Assembly (NCBI GenBank): GCA_964637725.1
Contig: CAZWXH010000005.1
Span: forward strand, 1 to 35,924
Direction: 5' to 3'
Length of the DNA stretch: 35,924 nucleotides
Source: CAZWXH01 sp964637725
GTDB lineage: Bacteria; Bacillota_I; Bacilli_A; Erysipelotrichales; Coprobacillaceae
Under the pieces are notes generated by a model. It was not told where the DNA came from. It was given only the letters and a program-made list of their open reading frames with translations, and ran no database searches. The number at the start of each line of letters is the position of its first letter. Positions within the stretch are counted from its first letter, which is position 1. Shown here piece after piece: positions 23,566-33,272 of the stretch. A program made the translations under genes and the position numbers.

Positions 23566-24350
23566 AAACGAGAATAATTACTGGTTTGGTATTAATTGCA
23601 GTTATTCTTCCATGTATTATTATTGGTAATATTCCTTATCAAATCTTATTAGGGCTACTAGCTGCTGGAGCAGTGTTTGAAATGCTTTCTATTTGTGATC
23701 GTCCTAAAGCGAATATTTATTTATATCCTTTGGTAGGATTGTTTGTTTTTTATTCTTTATTTATTGAAACAACTTTATTAATTTCAAGTGCTATTCTTGT
23801 TCTTTATTTAATTATATTGTTAGCTTGCAGTATGTTTGATTATGGTATGAATTTTAAACGCCTATGTTATTACTTTACTGTTGGTGTACTGATTGCTATG
23901 GGGTTCCATATGCTTTATCAATTAAGAATTCATTATGGTATAGAAGCTATTCTATTATTAGCTTTAGCTACTTTTGGAACTGATACAGGAGCTTATTTTA
24001 CTGGGATGTTCTTTGGTAAACATAAACTAAATCCTAGATTATCACCTAAAAAGACCATCGAAGGTTCAATTGGTGGGATTGTTTTAGGGACTGTTCTTTC
24101 TGTTACTTTTGGAGCATATATTAAAATGGATATGCCAACACTATATTTAGTTATTATATGTTTCATTTTAACAATTACGAGTCAAATTGGGGATCTTACT
24201 TTTAGTAGTATCAAACGTACTTTTGAAGTCAAAGATTATTCTCAATTGTTTCCTGGACATGGTGGTGTTTTAGATCGTTTTGATTCGTTTTTATTCAATG
24301 CAATGGTTTATGGAATGTTATTACATTTTGCGACTATGGTGGTGAAATAA
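23562..24350 (+). CDS. cdsA: Phosphatidate cytidylyltransferase
   Basis: This 262-residue membrane protein has seven to eight hydrophobic segments. The CDP-diglyceride synthase signature lies near the C-terminus, in SQIGDLTFSSIKR followed by FPGHGGVLDRFDSF, which binds CTP and magnesium. It converts phosphatidate and CTP to CDP-diacylglycerol, the entry to phospholipids. It overlaps uppS by 4 bases and ends immediately before dxr, so coupled translation is expected. Confidence 0.97.
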   Translation: MKTRIITGLVLIAVILPCIIIGNIPYQILLGLLAAGAVFEMLSICDRPKANIYLYPLVGLFVFYSLFIETTLLISSAILVLYLIILLACSMFDYGMNFKRLCYYFTVGVLIAMGFHMLYQLRIHYGIEAILLLALATFGTDTGAYFTGMFFGKHKLNPRLSPKKTIEGSIGGIVLGTVLSVTFGAYIKMDMPTLYLVIICFILTITSQIGDLTFSSIKRTFEVKDYSQLFPGHGGVLDRFDSFLFNAMVYGMLLHFATMVVK

Positions 24351-25511
24351 ATGAAAAATATAACAATTTTAGGAGTAACTGGATCAATAGGAACTCAGAG
24401 TATTGATGTGATTAAAAATCATCCTGATGAGTTTAATATAGTTGCTATGAGTGCAGGTAAAAATATTTCTTTATTAGAAGATATTTTAAATGATATAAAT
24501 GTTATGCATATTTGTGTTCAATCACAAGAAGATTGTGAAATGTTATCAGCTAAGTATTCAGATCGTCATTTTTATTATGGTCAAGAAGGGTTGATTTATA
24601 TTTCTACTTTAAAGCAAGTGGATATTGTTTTAAATGCTATTGTTGGTTTTGCTGGTCTTGTTCCGACAATCAAAGCAATTCACGCAAAAAAAGATATTGC
24701 TTTAGCAAATAAAGAAACACTAGTTGTTGCTGGTCATTTAATATGTCCTTTAGTTAAAGAGTTCAATGTTAAGTTATTACCAGTTGATAGTGAACACTCT
24801 GCTATTTTCCAATCAATGAATGGAGAACATCATGGCGAGATAGCGAAGATAATCTTAACCGCTAGTGGTGGGAGCTTTAGAGATAAAACACGTGATGAGT
24901 TAAAAGATGTTACTGTTAAAGAAGCTTTAAATCATCCAAATTGGTCAATGGGTGCAAAAATTACGATTGATAGTGCTACTTTATTTAATAAAGGCTTAGA
25001 GGTTATGGAAGCAAAGTGGTTGTTTGATATTGATTATGATGATATTGAAGTTTTAATTCATCCTGAGAGTATCATTCATTCTATGGTAGAATATGTTGAT
25101 ACTGCTGTTATTGCGCAGCTGGGAACACCAGATATGCGTTTACCAATTCAATATGCTTTAACTTATCCCAACCGTGCTCCTTTAATAAATGCCAAACGTT
25201 TATCTTTATCAGATATAGGAGAACTTCATTTCTATAAGCCTGATTTGAAAAGATTTCATGCATTAGAATTAGCTTATTATGCAGGAAGAACAGGTGGATC
25301 TATGCCATGTGTTTTAAATTCTGCCAATGAACAAGCAAATCAGATGTTTTTAGAAGGTCAAATTAAATTTTTGGATATTGAAATGTTAGTAGAAGAAGCA
25401 ATGAATGCTCATACATTGGTGATGAATCCTTCATTAGAGCAATTGTTAGAGATTGATCAATGGGCAAGAGGTTATGTCTTAAAAAGAGTAGGAGAAATAG
25501 AATGCGTTTAA
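24351..25511 (+). CDS. dxr: 1-deoxy-D-xylulose 5-phosphate reductoisomerase
   Basis: This 386-residue enzyme converts DXP to MEP with NADPH, the committed step of the non-mevalonate isoprenoid pathway. The NADPH-binding GVTGSIGTQSIDVI lies at 8-21. Metal- and substrate-binding segments are PVDSEHSAIFQ and LTASGGSFRD, then HPNWSMGAKITIDSATLFNKGLE with its conserved Lys, Asn and Glu. Its product pathway feeds uppS in the same operon. It overlaps rseP by 10 bases. Confidence 0.98.
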   Translation: MKNITILGVTGSIGTQSIDVIKNHPDEFNIVAMSAGKNISLLEDILNDINVMHICVQSQEDCEMLSAKYSDRHFYYGQEGLIYISTLKQVDIVLNAIVGFAGLVPTIKAIHAKKDIALANKETLVVAGHLICPLVKEFNVKLLPVDSEHSAIFQSMNGEHHGEIAKIILTASGGSFRDKTRDELKDVTVKEALNHPNWSMGAKITIDSATLFNKGLEVMEAKWLFDIDYDDIEVLIHPESIIHSMVEYVDTAVIAQLGTPDMRLPIQYALTYPNRAPLINAKRLSLSDIGELHFYKPDLKRFHALELAYYAGRTGGSMPCVLNSANEQANQMFLEGQIKFLDIEMLVEEAMNAHTLVMNPSLEQLLEIDQWARGYVLKRVGEIECV

Positions 25512-26584
25512 TTATAGATATGATAGTATTTTTATTTATACTAGGTTCAATTATTATTATTCATGAATTAGGTCACTTTTTAGCTGCGAAATACTTTGGC
25601 GTTTATTGTGGTCAATTTTCAATTGGTTTTGGACCTAAAATTTGGTCTAAAAAAGGTAAAGAAACTGAGTATGAATTAAGAGCATTGCCTTTTGGTGGAT
25701 TTGTCGCCATGGCTGGTGAAGAAGATCAACAAGACAATGAAGAAATGATAGATGTTCCTTTAGAAAGAACTTTAAAAGGTATCAAAACTTATAAGAAAGT
25801 TATTATTTTCTTTGCTGGAGTAGCAATGAACTTCTTACTTGCGATTGTGATTCTTTTTGGAGTCAATATCACAACTGGACAAGTTCCTGTAAATAATGCT
25901 GAGATTGGAGTAATTACCGAAGGAAGCGCAGCTGACAAAGCTGGTTTAAAACCAGGGGATGTTATTCAAAAAATTGATGTCGCTGAAACTGGAGATTCAA
26001 TTTTAGTTTCACGTTTTGATGAAATTCGTCTAACAAAAGACAATGTTCATACAGATGCGAATACAATCACGTTAAACATGACAATTCAAAGAGACTCTCA
26101 TAAAAAGGAGCTTATCGTAAAGGTTGATTATAATACTGCTAAAGAACAATTCATTATTGGCGTTACGCAAGCGACAAGACATATGACTTTTACTGAATCA
26201 ATTCAAGATACTTTTATCTCTTTTGGAGCATTAAGTATGGCAATTATTAGTGCTATTGGACAATTGGTTACAAACTTTACCAACACAGTAGGCCAATTAT
26301 CGGGACCTGTGGGTATCTTTAAAATGACTTCGGATATTACCCAAACTGGTCAAATTTCAGTTTTATTTAAGTTTTTAGCAATGTTATCAATTAACGTAGG
26401 ATTATTTAACTTATTACCAATTCCGGGCTTAGATGGGTGTCAAATTATATTTGCGCTTGTTGAAAAGCTTATTGGTAGAGAATTACCAACAAAAGTGAAG
26501 ATGGCTTTACAAATGGTAGGGTTAGGTTTGGTTATGTTATTAATGGCATTTGTTGTTTATCAAGATATTACAAGATTGTTATAA
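25502..26584 (+). CDS. rseP: RseP/RasP-type site-2 zinc metalloprotease
   Basis: This 360-residue protein has the zinc motif HELGH (21-25) in the first membrane helix, a PDZ domain in the middle with ITEGSAADKAGLKPGDVIQKID (about 140-161) and a last pair of helices with NLLPIPGLDG holding the third ligand. It cleaves membrane proteins such as anti-sigma factors and signal-peptide remnants within the bilayer. ATG 25502 follows TAGGAGAA; a longer frame to 25460 only covers the dxr end. It is distinct from the PDZ-less SpoIVFB-like protease at 18582. Confidence 0.96.
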   Translation: MRLIIDMIVFLFILGSIIIIHELGHFLAAKYFGVYCGQFSIGFGPKIWSKKGKETEYELRALPFGGFVAMAGEEDQQDNEEMIDVPLERTLKGIKTYKKVIIFFAGVAMNFLLAIVILFGVNITTGQVPVNNAEIGVITEGSAADKAGLKPGDVIQKIDVAETGDSILVSRFDEIRLTKDNVHTDANTITLNMTIQRDSHKKELIVKVDYNTAKEQFIIGVTQATRHMTFTESIQDTFISFGALSMAIISAIGQLVTNFTNTVGQLSGPVGIFKMTSDITQTGQISVLFKFLAMLSINVGLFNLLPIPGLDGCQIIFALVEKLIGRELPTKVKMALQMVGLGLVMLLMAFVVYQDITRLL

Positions 26585-26585
26585 T

Positions 26586-26604
26586 GGGATGAAAATCCCT
26601 TTTC
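26586..26604 (+). terminator. Weak terminator after rseP
   Basis: GGGAT (26586-26590) and ATCCC (26595-26599) form a 5-bp stem capped by GAAA and followed by TTTTC. The short stem suggests incomplete termination before polC. Confidence 0.45.
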
Positions 26605-26626
26605 ATATATGAGGGAGTGTATAAGA

Positions 26627-29600
26627 ATGAATAAAATGTTGATTTTACTAGAACAATTACATTTAAATGATGAGGTTCCTTCTTTAAAAAAGGCGAATAT
26701 AGAGAAGGTTGTTGTAAATAATGATAACTCATATGTTTTTTATATATCTTCTTCTCATATTGTTCCTTTAGAAGAAATTAGAATTCTTTTTTCAGCTAAA
26801 AAAGAATTTCCTTATCCTATTGATTTTGTTTTTGATTGGATGTCTTCTTATGATTTAGAAGATGTTATTCAATATGCTTTATTTATATTCAAAGGTTTAA
26901 CTGCTCGTTATCCGCAAATTGAATTTATATCACAGAGTCATTTATCTTTTAAAGATAATACTCTATCAATTGAAGTTTTAAATGAGATTCAGTTAGATCA
27001 AATTAGACATTTATATCAAATTTTTGATAAGTACTTTAATAAGTTTGGTATTCAAATTGGTTTTGATGCATATATTGATCAAAATAATGAGTCCTATAAA
27101 TCTATTCAAAAAGAGATGGATCAGTTAAATGAAGTCCATATTGATGAAAGTATTATTCCTCAACCTGATAGTTATCATCAACCAAAAGAAAATAGATTTC
27201 AAAAAAGTTATAAGAAAGAATATTTTTCTTTAACAATAGATGAAATCGATGAAACAGTTAAAGAAGTTATGATTCAAGGTTATGTATTTAAAGAGGATTC
27301 TAAGAAAGTTAAAACCGGAAAGACTATACAATCTTTGTTTGTGACTGATTATACAAACAGTATTGTTGTAAAAAGATTTGAAAATAAAGGTGGCAATAGC
27401 CTTGATGAAATGAATAAAGTTAGAAAAGGTGGTATGTGGGTTCGTATCAAAGGAAATGTAGAGTATGATACGTATGCGAAAGATACAGTTGTTATTGCTA
27501 GAGAAGTAGAAGTTATTCCGTCACCACAAATTAGACAAGATAATGCTCAAGAAAAAAGAGTTGAATTACATACTCATTCCAAGATGTCATCAATGGATGG
27601 AATTGCTAATGTTAGTGATTATATTGAAAGAGCTGCGTTATGGGGGCATAAAGCAATCGCTATTACTGATCATGGTAATGTGCAATCTTTTCCTGAAGCG
27701 CAAATGGCAAGTTCAAAACATAAAATAAAGATGATATATGGGATTGAAATGTATATGATTGATCCTGAATTTACTGTTGTTTATAATGATAAAGATGTTT
27801 CTTTAAAGGATATGACTTTTATATCTTTTGACTTAGAAACGACAGGTCTTTCTGTTATGGATGACGATATTATCGAGTTTGGGGCAGTACGTATTACAAA
27901 TGGTCAAGAATCTGGTCGTTTACAGAGCTTAATTAAACCAAATAAGCGTATTTCTCAAAAGATAACAAATTTAACACATATTACGAATGAAGATGTTAAA
28001 GATGCGATAACTATTGAAGAATTTATACCAAAAATCCTTGAATTTTTTGGGGACGATGTTTTAGTTGCTCACAATGCAACTTTTGATGTTGGTTTTGTTA
28101 ATGAGGTTTTAAATCGACATGGTTATGAACCATTAAAGAATCCTTCGGTTGACTCACTTGCTTTAGCTTGGAAATTATTGCCTAATTTAAAAGGATATCG
28201 TTTAGGTAATGTTGCAAGAAGTTATCGTATTGCTTATGATGGTGATATTGCTCATAGAGCTGATTATGATGCTGAAGTATTGGCAAATGTCTTTACTATG
28301 ATGATTCATGATATGATGCAGAAGCGTTTATATAGTTTAAATGATATGAATGCAATGGAGTGTCCAAATGCTTATAAAATAGTTAGACCTAAACATATGT
28401 GTGTTTTAGCAAGGAATAAAACGGGACTTAAAAATATGTTTAAGTTAGTTTCTGAATCTAATACAACTTATTATCAAAGAACACCACGTATTCCTCGTGA
28501 AAGGCTTGAATTCTATCGTGAAGGGCTTTTATTTGGAACTGGGTGTTATAACTCGGAAATCTTTGATTTAGCAATGACACGTAGTATTGATGAATTGAAA
28601 CAAGCACTCTCATTCTATGATTATGTTGAAATTCTGCCAATGGATATTTGTCATTATTTTGTAGAAAGAGGACGTATTGATACTTACGATGATTTACAAA
28701 GAGTTATGCGTCGTATTGTCGATTGTGCAAAAGAAATGAATAAGATTATTGTTGCCACAGGGGATGTTCATTATCTTGATCCACAAGATAAAATATTTAG
28801 AGATGTCTTTACATGTAATCCTAAAATTGGATTAGGAGGAACACTACATCCTTTAACTGATAGAAATAATCCTCAAGCTTGGACACCTGAAGAATATCTT
28901 CGTACAACAGATGAAATGATGAATTCATTCTCATATCTAAATGATGAAGAAAAATATGAATATATTATTAAGAATACAAATTTAGTAGCAGATATGATAG
29001 ATGGTGATTTCCAAGTCGTTCATGATAAGTTATTTACACCGCATATCGATCAAGCTGATGAAAAATTAAGAGAATTGTGTTTTGATAATGCTCATAAACA
29101 ATATGGTGAAACTTTACCATCGGTTGTTGAAAAAAGACTTACAAAAGAATTGGATAACATTATCAAACATGGCTTTGGAGTTATTTATTATATTGCTCAT
29201 AAATTAGTTAAGGAATCTAATGAAGCGGGATATTTAGTAGGAAGTCGAGGTTCAGTTGGATCATCATTTGTAGCTACCATGGCTAATATTTCAGAAGTAA
29301 ATCCTTTACCTCCTCATTATTATTGTCCTCATTGTCAATATAATGAGTTCTTAGAAGAGGGTGAAATCGTCAATGGATTTGATTTACCAAATAAAGTTTG
29401 TCCTAAGTGTGGTCAACCTTTAATTGGAGATGGTCATAATATTCCTTTTGAAACTTTCCTTGGCTTTAATGCTGATAAGGTACCTGATATTGACTTAAAC
29501 TTTTCTGGTGATTATCAACCGACTGCACATGCTTACACAAAAGAGATATTTGGGGAAAGTCATGTATATAGAGCAGGAACAATATCTACAGTTGCTGAAA

Positions 29601-30946
29601 AAACAGCTTATGGATATGCTCGCGGCTATGCTGAGTTAATGGGAAGAGAAAATTCAATTCGTTCCGCTGAATTAGAAAGAATCGCAAAAGGGTGTACTGG
29701 AGTTAAAAGAACAACTGGTCAACATCCAGGTGGTATTATTGTTATTCCTGAAAACATGGACGTATATGATTTTACACCTTTCCAATTTCCTGCTGATGAC
29801 TTATCAGCAGAATGGAAAACAACACATTTTGACTTCCATGCGATTCACGATAATGTTTTGAAATTTGATATTTTAGGACATGTTGATCCGACAGTCATTA
29901 GAATGTTACAAGATTTAACCGGAATTAATCCTAAGGATATTCCAACTAACGATCAAAAGGTCATGAGTTTATTTAACTCTACCGAAGCTTTAGGGATCAA
30001 TTTAAATTATTTAAATTGTAAAACGGGTGCATTAGGATTACCTGAATTTGGGACAAAGTTTGTACGTGGTATGTTAGAACAAACACATCCGACTTCATTT
30101 AGTGATTTGGTCATTATCTCTGGTCTATCACATGGAACTGATGTTTATCTTGGTAATGCTGAAACCCTAATTTCTTCTGGAACATGTACCTTAAAAGAAG
30201 TTATTGGATGTCGTGATGATATCATGGTTTATTTAATTGAAAAAGGTTTACCAAATAAAGATGCATTCGATATCATGGAATCTGTACGTAAAGGAAAAGC
30301 ACCCGGAGTATTCCCAGAAAAGAAATACGAAGAATTAATGCGCGAACATGATGTTCCATCGTGGTATATAGAATCATGTAAGAAAATCAAATACATGTTC
30401 CCTAAAGCCCATGCTGCTGCCTATGTTTTAAGTGCTGTGCGTGTCGCTTGGTGGAAACTATATTATCCAAGAGAATATTATGCTGTTTATTTTACAACAC
30501 GTTGTGATGCATATGACATTGAAATATTAACGCAAGGTAAGGAAACTATCTTAAATCGTTACAACCAGATTTTAAATGAAAAACAATCAGGGGTTAAGAT
30601 TTCAAATAAAGAAGAAGCACTTATTTCTGTATTTGAAATTGCAATGGAAATGTATGAAAGAGGGTTCTACTTTAATAATATTTCTCTAGAAAAATCACAA
30701 TCTGTTAACTTTATATTAGATCCTGATGATGATCATGCCTTATTACCACCGTTTACTTCTATTGATGGTCTTGGTGAATCAGTAGGAGAGAGTGTCATTG
30801 AGGCTCGTAAAAATAATATTTTCTTATCAAAAGAAGATGTTATTTCACGAACAAAGTTGAATAATACACAAATCGAAGTCCTTACAAAGATGGGTGTATT
30901 TGACAATATGTCTGATGAAAATCAATTGTCTTTATTTGACCTATAA
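26627..30946 (+). CDS. polC: DNA polymerase III PolC-type, alpha subunit with proofreading
   Basis: This 1439-residue protein is the Gram-positive replicative polymerase. The layout is an N-terminal domain, an OB fold (about 210-305), a PHP domain split by the exonuclease with HTHSKMSSMDG starting at 315, and the DnaQ-like 3'-5' exonuclease with FDLETTGL (Asp402, Glu404). The zinc site begins at Cys900 (CPHC, then CPKC), a hallmark of PolC. The catalytic PDIDLNF holds Asp954 and Asp956. The thumb and C-terminal sequences include GLSHGTDVYLGNA. The last residues QLSLFDL form a clear clamp-binding motif. ATG 26627 has GAGGGAGTG upstream. polC ends the uppS-rseP run as in Bacillus (proS, which lies between them there, is absent). 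Confidence 0.98.
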   Translation: MNKMLILLEQLHLNDEVPSLKKANIEKVVVNNDNSYVFYISSSHIVPLEEIRILFSAKKEFPYPIDFVFDWMSSYDLEDVIQYALFIFKGLTARYPQIEFISQSHLSFKDNTLSIEVLNEIQLDQIRHLYQIFDKYFNKFGIQIGFDAYIDQNNESYKSIQKEMDQLNEVHIDESIIPQPDSYHQPKENRFQKSYKKEYFSLTIDEIDETVKEVMIQGYVFKEDSKKVKTGKTIQSLFVTDYTNSIVVKRFENKGGNSLDEMNKVRKGGMWVRIKGNVEYDTYAKDTVVIAREVEVIPSPQIRQDNAQEKRVELHTHSKMSSMDGIANVSDYIERAALWGHKAIAITDHGNVQSFPEAQMASSKHKIKMIYGIEMYMIDPEFTVVYNDKDVSLKDMTFISFDLETTGLSVMDDDIIEFGAVRITNGQESGRLQSLIKPNKRISQKITNLTHITNEDVKDAITIEEFIPKILEFFGDDVLVAHNATFDVGFVNEVLNRHGYEPLKNPSVDSLALAWKLLPNLKGYRLGNVARSYRIAYDGDIAHRADYDAEVLANVFTMMIHDMMQKRLYSLNDMNAMECPNAYKIVRPKHMCVLARNKTGLKNMFKLVSESNTTYYQRTPRIPRERLEFYREGLLFGTGCYNSEIFDLAMTRSIDELKQALSFYDYVEILPMDICHYFVERGRIDTYDDLQRVMRRIVDCAKEMNKIIVATGDVHYLDPQDKIFRDVFTCNPKIGLGGTLHPLTDRNNPQAWTPEEYLRTTDEMMNSFSYLNDEEKYEYIIKNTNLVADMIDGDFQVVHDKLFTPHIDQADEKLRELCFDNAHKQYGETLPSVVEKRLTKELDNIIKHGFGVIYYIAHKLVKESNEAGYLVGSRGSVGSSFVATMANISEVNPLPPHYYCPHCQYNEFLEEGEIVNGFDLPNKVCPKCGQPLIGDGHNIPFETFLGFNADKVPDIDLNFSGDYQPTAHAYTKEIFGESHVYRAGTISTVAEKTAYGYARGYAELMGRENSIRSAELERIAKGCTGVKRTTGQHPGGIIVIPENMDVYDFTPFQFPADDLSAEWKTTHFDFHAIHDNVLKFDILGHVDPTVIRMLQDLTGINPKDIPTNDQKVMSLFNSTEALGINLNYLNCKTGALGLPEFGTKFVRGMLEQTHPTSFSDLVIISGLSHGTDVYLGNAETLISSGTCTLKEVIGCRDDIMVYLIEKGLPNKDAFDIMESVRKGKAPGVFPEKKYEELMREHDVPSWYIESCKKIKYMFPKAHAAAYVLSAVRVAWWKLYYPREYYAVYFTTRCDAYDIEILTQGKETILNRYNQILNEKQSGVKISNKEEALISVFEIAMEMYERGFYFNNISLEKSQSVNFILDPDDDHALLPPFTSIDGLGESVGESVIEARKNNIFLSKEDVISRTKLNNTQIEVLTKMGVFDNMSDENQLSLFDL

Positions 30947-30985
30947 TTGAACTCATATAAATATTAAAAAAATATGATGGAAACA

Positions 30986-31014
30986 TTGTTTTTTAGGATA
31001 AACTATGTTATAGT
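30986..31014 (+). promoter_or_regulatory. Sigma-A promoter of the rimP-nusA-infB operon
   Basis: TTGTTT (30986-30991) and TATAGT (31009-31014) are spaced by 17 bases, giving a start near 31021 and a 60-base leader. Confidence 0.75.
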
Positions 31015-31034
31015 GTATGAGTAATAAGTGATTT

Positions 31035-31056
31035 ACGAGAGGGGCAACCCTCTCGT
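31035..31056 (+). promoter_or_regulatory. Strong GNRA-capped hairpin in the rimP leader
   Basis: ACGAGAGGG (31035-31043) and CCCTCTCGT (31048-31056) form a perfect 9-bp stem with a GCAA loop. It is GC-rich for this genome. No full T run follows (TTATATTTG), so it is more likely a 5' stabilising or regulatory hairpin than a strong terminator. It lies 16 bases before the GGAGG of rimP. Confidence 0.7.
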
Positions 31057-31080
31057 TTATATTTGTAGACGGAGGATTAT

Positions 31081-31542
31081 ATGGTAGAAAAAATCACGAA
31101 ATTAATTGAACCAATTCTTAAGAATCATGATGTATATCTTGATGATATTGAATATGTTCAAGAAAAAAATGAATGGTATTTAAGAATCTTTATTGAAAAA
31201 AATCAAGGTCATTTAGATATGGATACTTGTGTAAATGTGAGTGAAGACATAAGTTTGCTATTAGATGAAGAAGATGTAATTAAGAGTGAATACTACTTAG
31301 AAGTTTCTTCTCCGGGAGTTGAAAAACCCCTAAAATCACTTGAGAAAGTCCAAGGTTCTATTGGTGAATATGTCTATATTCAATTTAAAAACCCAACTCA
31401 AGGAATGGATGAAGTTCAAGGAACTATCTTAAATGTTGACAATAAAATGATTGAACTTCAATATTTAGTAAAAAACATCAAGAAAAAATGTATTATCAAT
31501 TATGATGATATTGCTTTTATTAGATTAGCTGTTCAGTTTTAA
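31081..31542 (+). CDS. rimP: Ribosome maturation factor RimP
   Basis: This 153-residue protein has the two-domain RimP layout. The first domain includes LDDIEYVQEKNEWYLRIFIE and DMDTCVNVSEDIS. The linker-side motif YYLEVSSPGVEKPLK (about 72-86) is the family signature. A small SH3-like C-terminal domain follows. RimP aids 30S maturation. It opens the conserved rimP-nusA-ylxR-rplGA-infB-rbfA operon, with an ACGGAGG ribosome binding site. Confidence 0.97.
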   Translation: MVEKITKLIEPILKNHDVYLDDIEYVQEKNEWYLRIFIEKNQGHLDMDTCVNVSEDISLLLDEEDVIKSEYYLEVSSPGVEKPLKSLEKVQGSIGEYVYIQFKNPTQGMDEVQGTILNVDNKMIELQYLVKNIKKKCIINYDDIAFIRLAVQF

Positions 31543-31556
31543 GGAGGAAAAGATTA

Positions 31557-33002
31557 ATGGCTAGTAAGAAATTTATTCAAGCTTTAGAATTATTAGAAAA
31601 TGAAAAAGGGATTCAAAAAGAAGTTGTTTTAGATGCTTTAAAAGAGGCATTAGAAAAGTCATATAAGAAAAACTATGCCGGTCCTGAATCAGTGATTCGT
31701 GTTGAAATCAATGAAAAGACAGGAAAGATTCGTTTATATGAAATAAAGAAAATTGTTGAAGAAGTTGAAGATGATGACTTTGAAATTTCTTTAGAAGATG
31801 CAAAGTTAGTCAATGAAAAGTATGTTGTTGGAGATGAAATTGTTACTGAAATCGATCCTGAGATATTTGGTCGTTTAGCAGCTGTTCAAACAAAGCAATT
31901 ATTAAAACAAAAGATTAGAGAAGCTGAAAAAGAAAATTTATTCAATGAGTTCATTGATAAAAAAGATGATATCATTACTGGTATTGTTGATCGTGTTGAA
32001 GAAAGATTTGCGATTATTAATATTGGTAGAACTGGTGCTTTGTTGCCAATTAATCAACAAATTCCAGGTGAAAAAATCTATGAAGGACAGCATCTTAAAG
32101 TTTATGTAAATGATGTTGAAAGAAATACAAAAGGAACACATATTGGTGTTTCTAGAACTGAACCAGGTCTTGTGAGAAGATTGTTTGAAATGGAAGTTCC
32201 TGAAATCTATGATGGAACAGTAGAAATCAAATCAGTATCTCGTGAAGCAGGTGATCGTAGTAAGATTGCTGTTTATACAACAAATGATAACGTCGATCCT
32301 ATTGGGTCTTGTGTTGGACCAAAAGGAACACGTGTGAGAAATGTTGTTAATGAATTAAATGGAGAAATGATTGATATTATTGAATGGAGCATTGATCCAG
32401 TTACTTTTATCTCTCATGCTTTATCTCCTTCAGAAGTTGTTTCAGTTCAAATTAGAGAAGCTGATCACAGTGCTCAAGTTATTGTTCCTGATAATCAATT
32501 ATCATTAGCAATTGGAAAAAAAGGACAAAATGCGAGATTAGCTGTTCGTCTAACTGGTTGGAAGATTGATATTAAGTCTGTTTCTGAAGCAAGTGCTGCT
32601 GGAATTATAATTAGTGAAGATGCTGAATTCGAAAAAGCTTTTGAAGAAGAGATGATTAAAGAATCAGTTGAAGAACCAGTTATACAAGAAGAAATTGTTG
32701 AAGAAGTATTCGAAGAAGAGGTTGTTGAGACAATTATTGAAGAACCTATTATCGAAGAAGTTATTCAAGAAGAAATTATTGAACCAGTTGTTGAAGAAAT
32801 TATTGAAGAAACAATTGAAGAGGTCAAAGAAGAAATCATTGAACCTATCGTTGAAGATGTAGTTGAAGAAGTTAAGGTTGAAAAGCCTGCTAAAAAAGTT
32901 AAAAAGACTATCGAAGATGATGAAGAAGATGAAGACTATGAATATGATCCTAAATATGACGAAGACATTGATTATGATGAATTTGATAAATATTATGATT
33001 AA
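31557..33002 (+). CDS. nusA: Transcription termination/antitermination factor NusA
   Basis: This 481-residue protein has the N-terminal RNA polymerase-binding domain (1-130), an S1 domain (about 135-200, ITGIVDRVEERFAIINIG) and two KH domains, the first with DPIGSCVGPKGTRVRNVVNEL and the second with SLAIGKKGQNARLA. These fit Gram-positive NusA, which usually ends near 370. Here about 115 extra residues (365-481) form a tail dominated by Glu, Ile and Val in recurring E-E-x-x-x-E steps, then a Lys cluster, then an Asp/Glu/Tyr end. The tail replaces nothing in Bacillus but is reminiscent of the acidic AR repeats of E. coli. RBS is AAGGAGGA, 14 bases after rimP. Confidence 0.97.
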   Translation: MASKKFIQALELLENEKGIQKEVVLDALKEALEKSYKKNYAGPESVIRVEINEKTGKIRLYEIKKIVEEVEDDDFEISLEDAKLVNEKYVVGDEIVTEIDPEIFGRLAAVQTKQLLKQKIREAEKENLFNEFIDKKDDIITGIVDRVEERFAIINIGRTGALLPINQQIPGEKIYEGQHLKVYVNDVERNTKGTHIGVSRTEPGLVRRLFEMEVPEIYDGTVEIKSVSREAGDRSKIAVYTTNDNVDPIGSCVGPKGTRVRNVVNELNGEMIDIIEWSIDPVTFISHALSPSEVVSVQIREADHSAQVIVPDNQLSLAIGKKGQNARLAVRLTGWKIDIKSVSEASAAGIIISEDAEFEKAFEEEMIKESVEEPVIQEEIVEEVFEEEVVETIIEEPIIEEVIQEEIIEPVVEEIIEETIEEVKEEIIEPIVEDVVEEVKVEKPAKKVKKTIEDDEEDEDYEYDPKYDEDIDYDEFDKYYD

Positions 33003-33017
33003 ATAGAGGTGGTATTG

Positions 33018-33272
33018 ATGAAAAAAGTACCTTTAAGAAAATGTGTTGCAACGGGAGAACAACTCCCTAAAAAAGAATTAATCCGTGTTGTAAAAAACAA
33101 AGATGGTGAAGTTCATGTTGATTCTACAGGAAAAATGAATGGTAGAGGAGCATATCTAAAACGCAGTTTAGATGCCATTGAGTTAGCTCAAAAAAAAGGA
33201 GTTTTACAAAAATCTTTACAGATTGAAATTCCAACGGAGATATTTGAGGAGTTAAAATCATATGTTAAGTAG
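33018..33272 (+). CDS. ylxR: YlxR family RNA-binding protein
   Basis: This 84-residue protein has the YlxR pattern PLRKCVATGEQLPKKELIRVV at residues 4-24 and GRGAYLKRS later. The family is basic and predicted to bind nucleic acid; in Bacillus and Clostridioides it has been linked to regulation and RNase P. ATG 33018 is preferred to GTG 33009, which lies in the ribosome binding site. It overlaps the next gene by 11 bases. Confidence 0.94.
   Translation: MKKVPLRKCVATGEQLPKKELIRVVKNKDGEVHVDSTGKMNGRGAYLKRSLDAIELAQKKGVLQKSLQIEIPTEIFEELKSYVK

Noticed and set aside
32668..32862. Lys/Leu-rich open frame inside nusA
   Set aside because: It is the +1 reading of the Glu/Ile repeat region of nusA, where GAA-rich codons read as AAG/AAA; no own start signals.
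32650..32880. Repeated GAAGAA-type sequence in nusA as a DNA repeat or CRISPR-like array
   Set aside because: Periodicity comes from Glu codons with varied bases between; there are no constant repeats with unique spacers.
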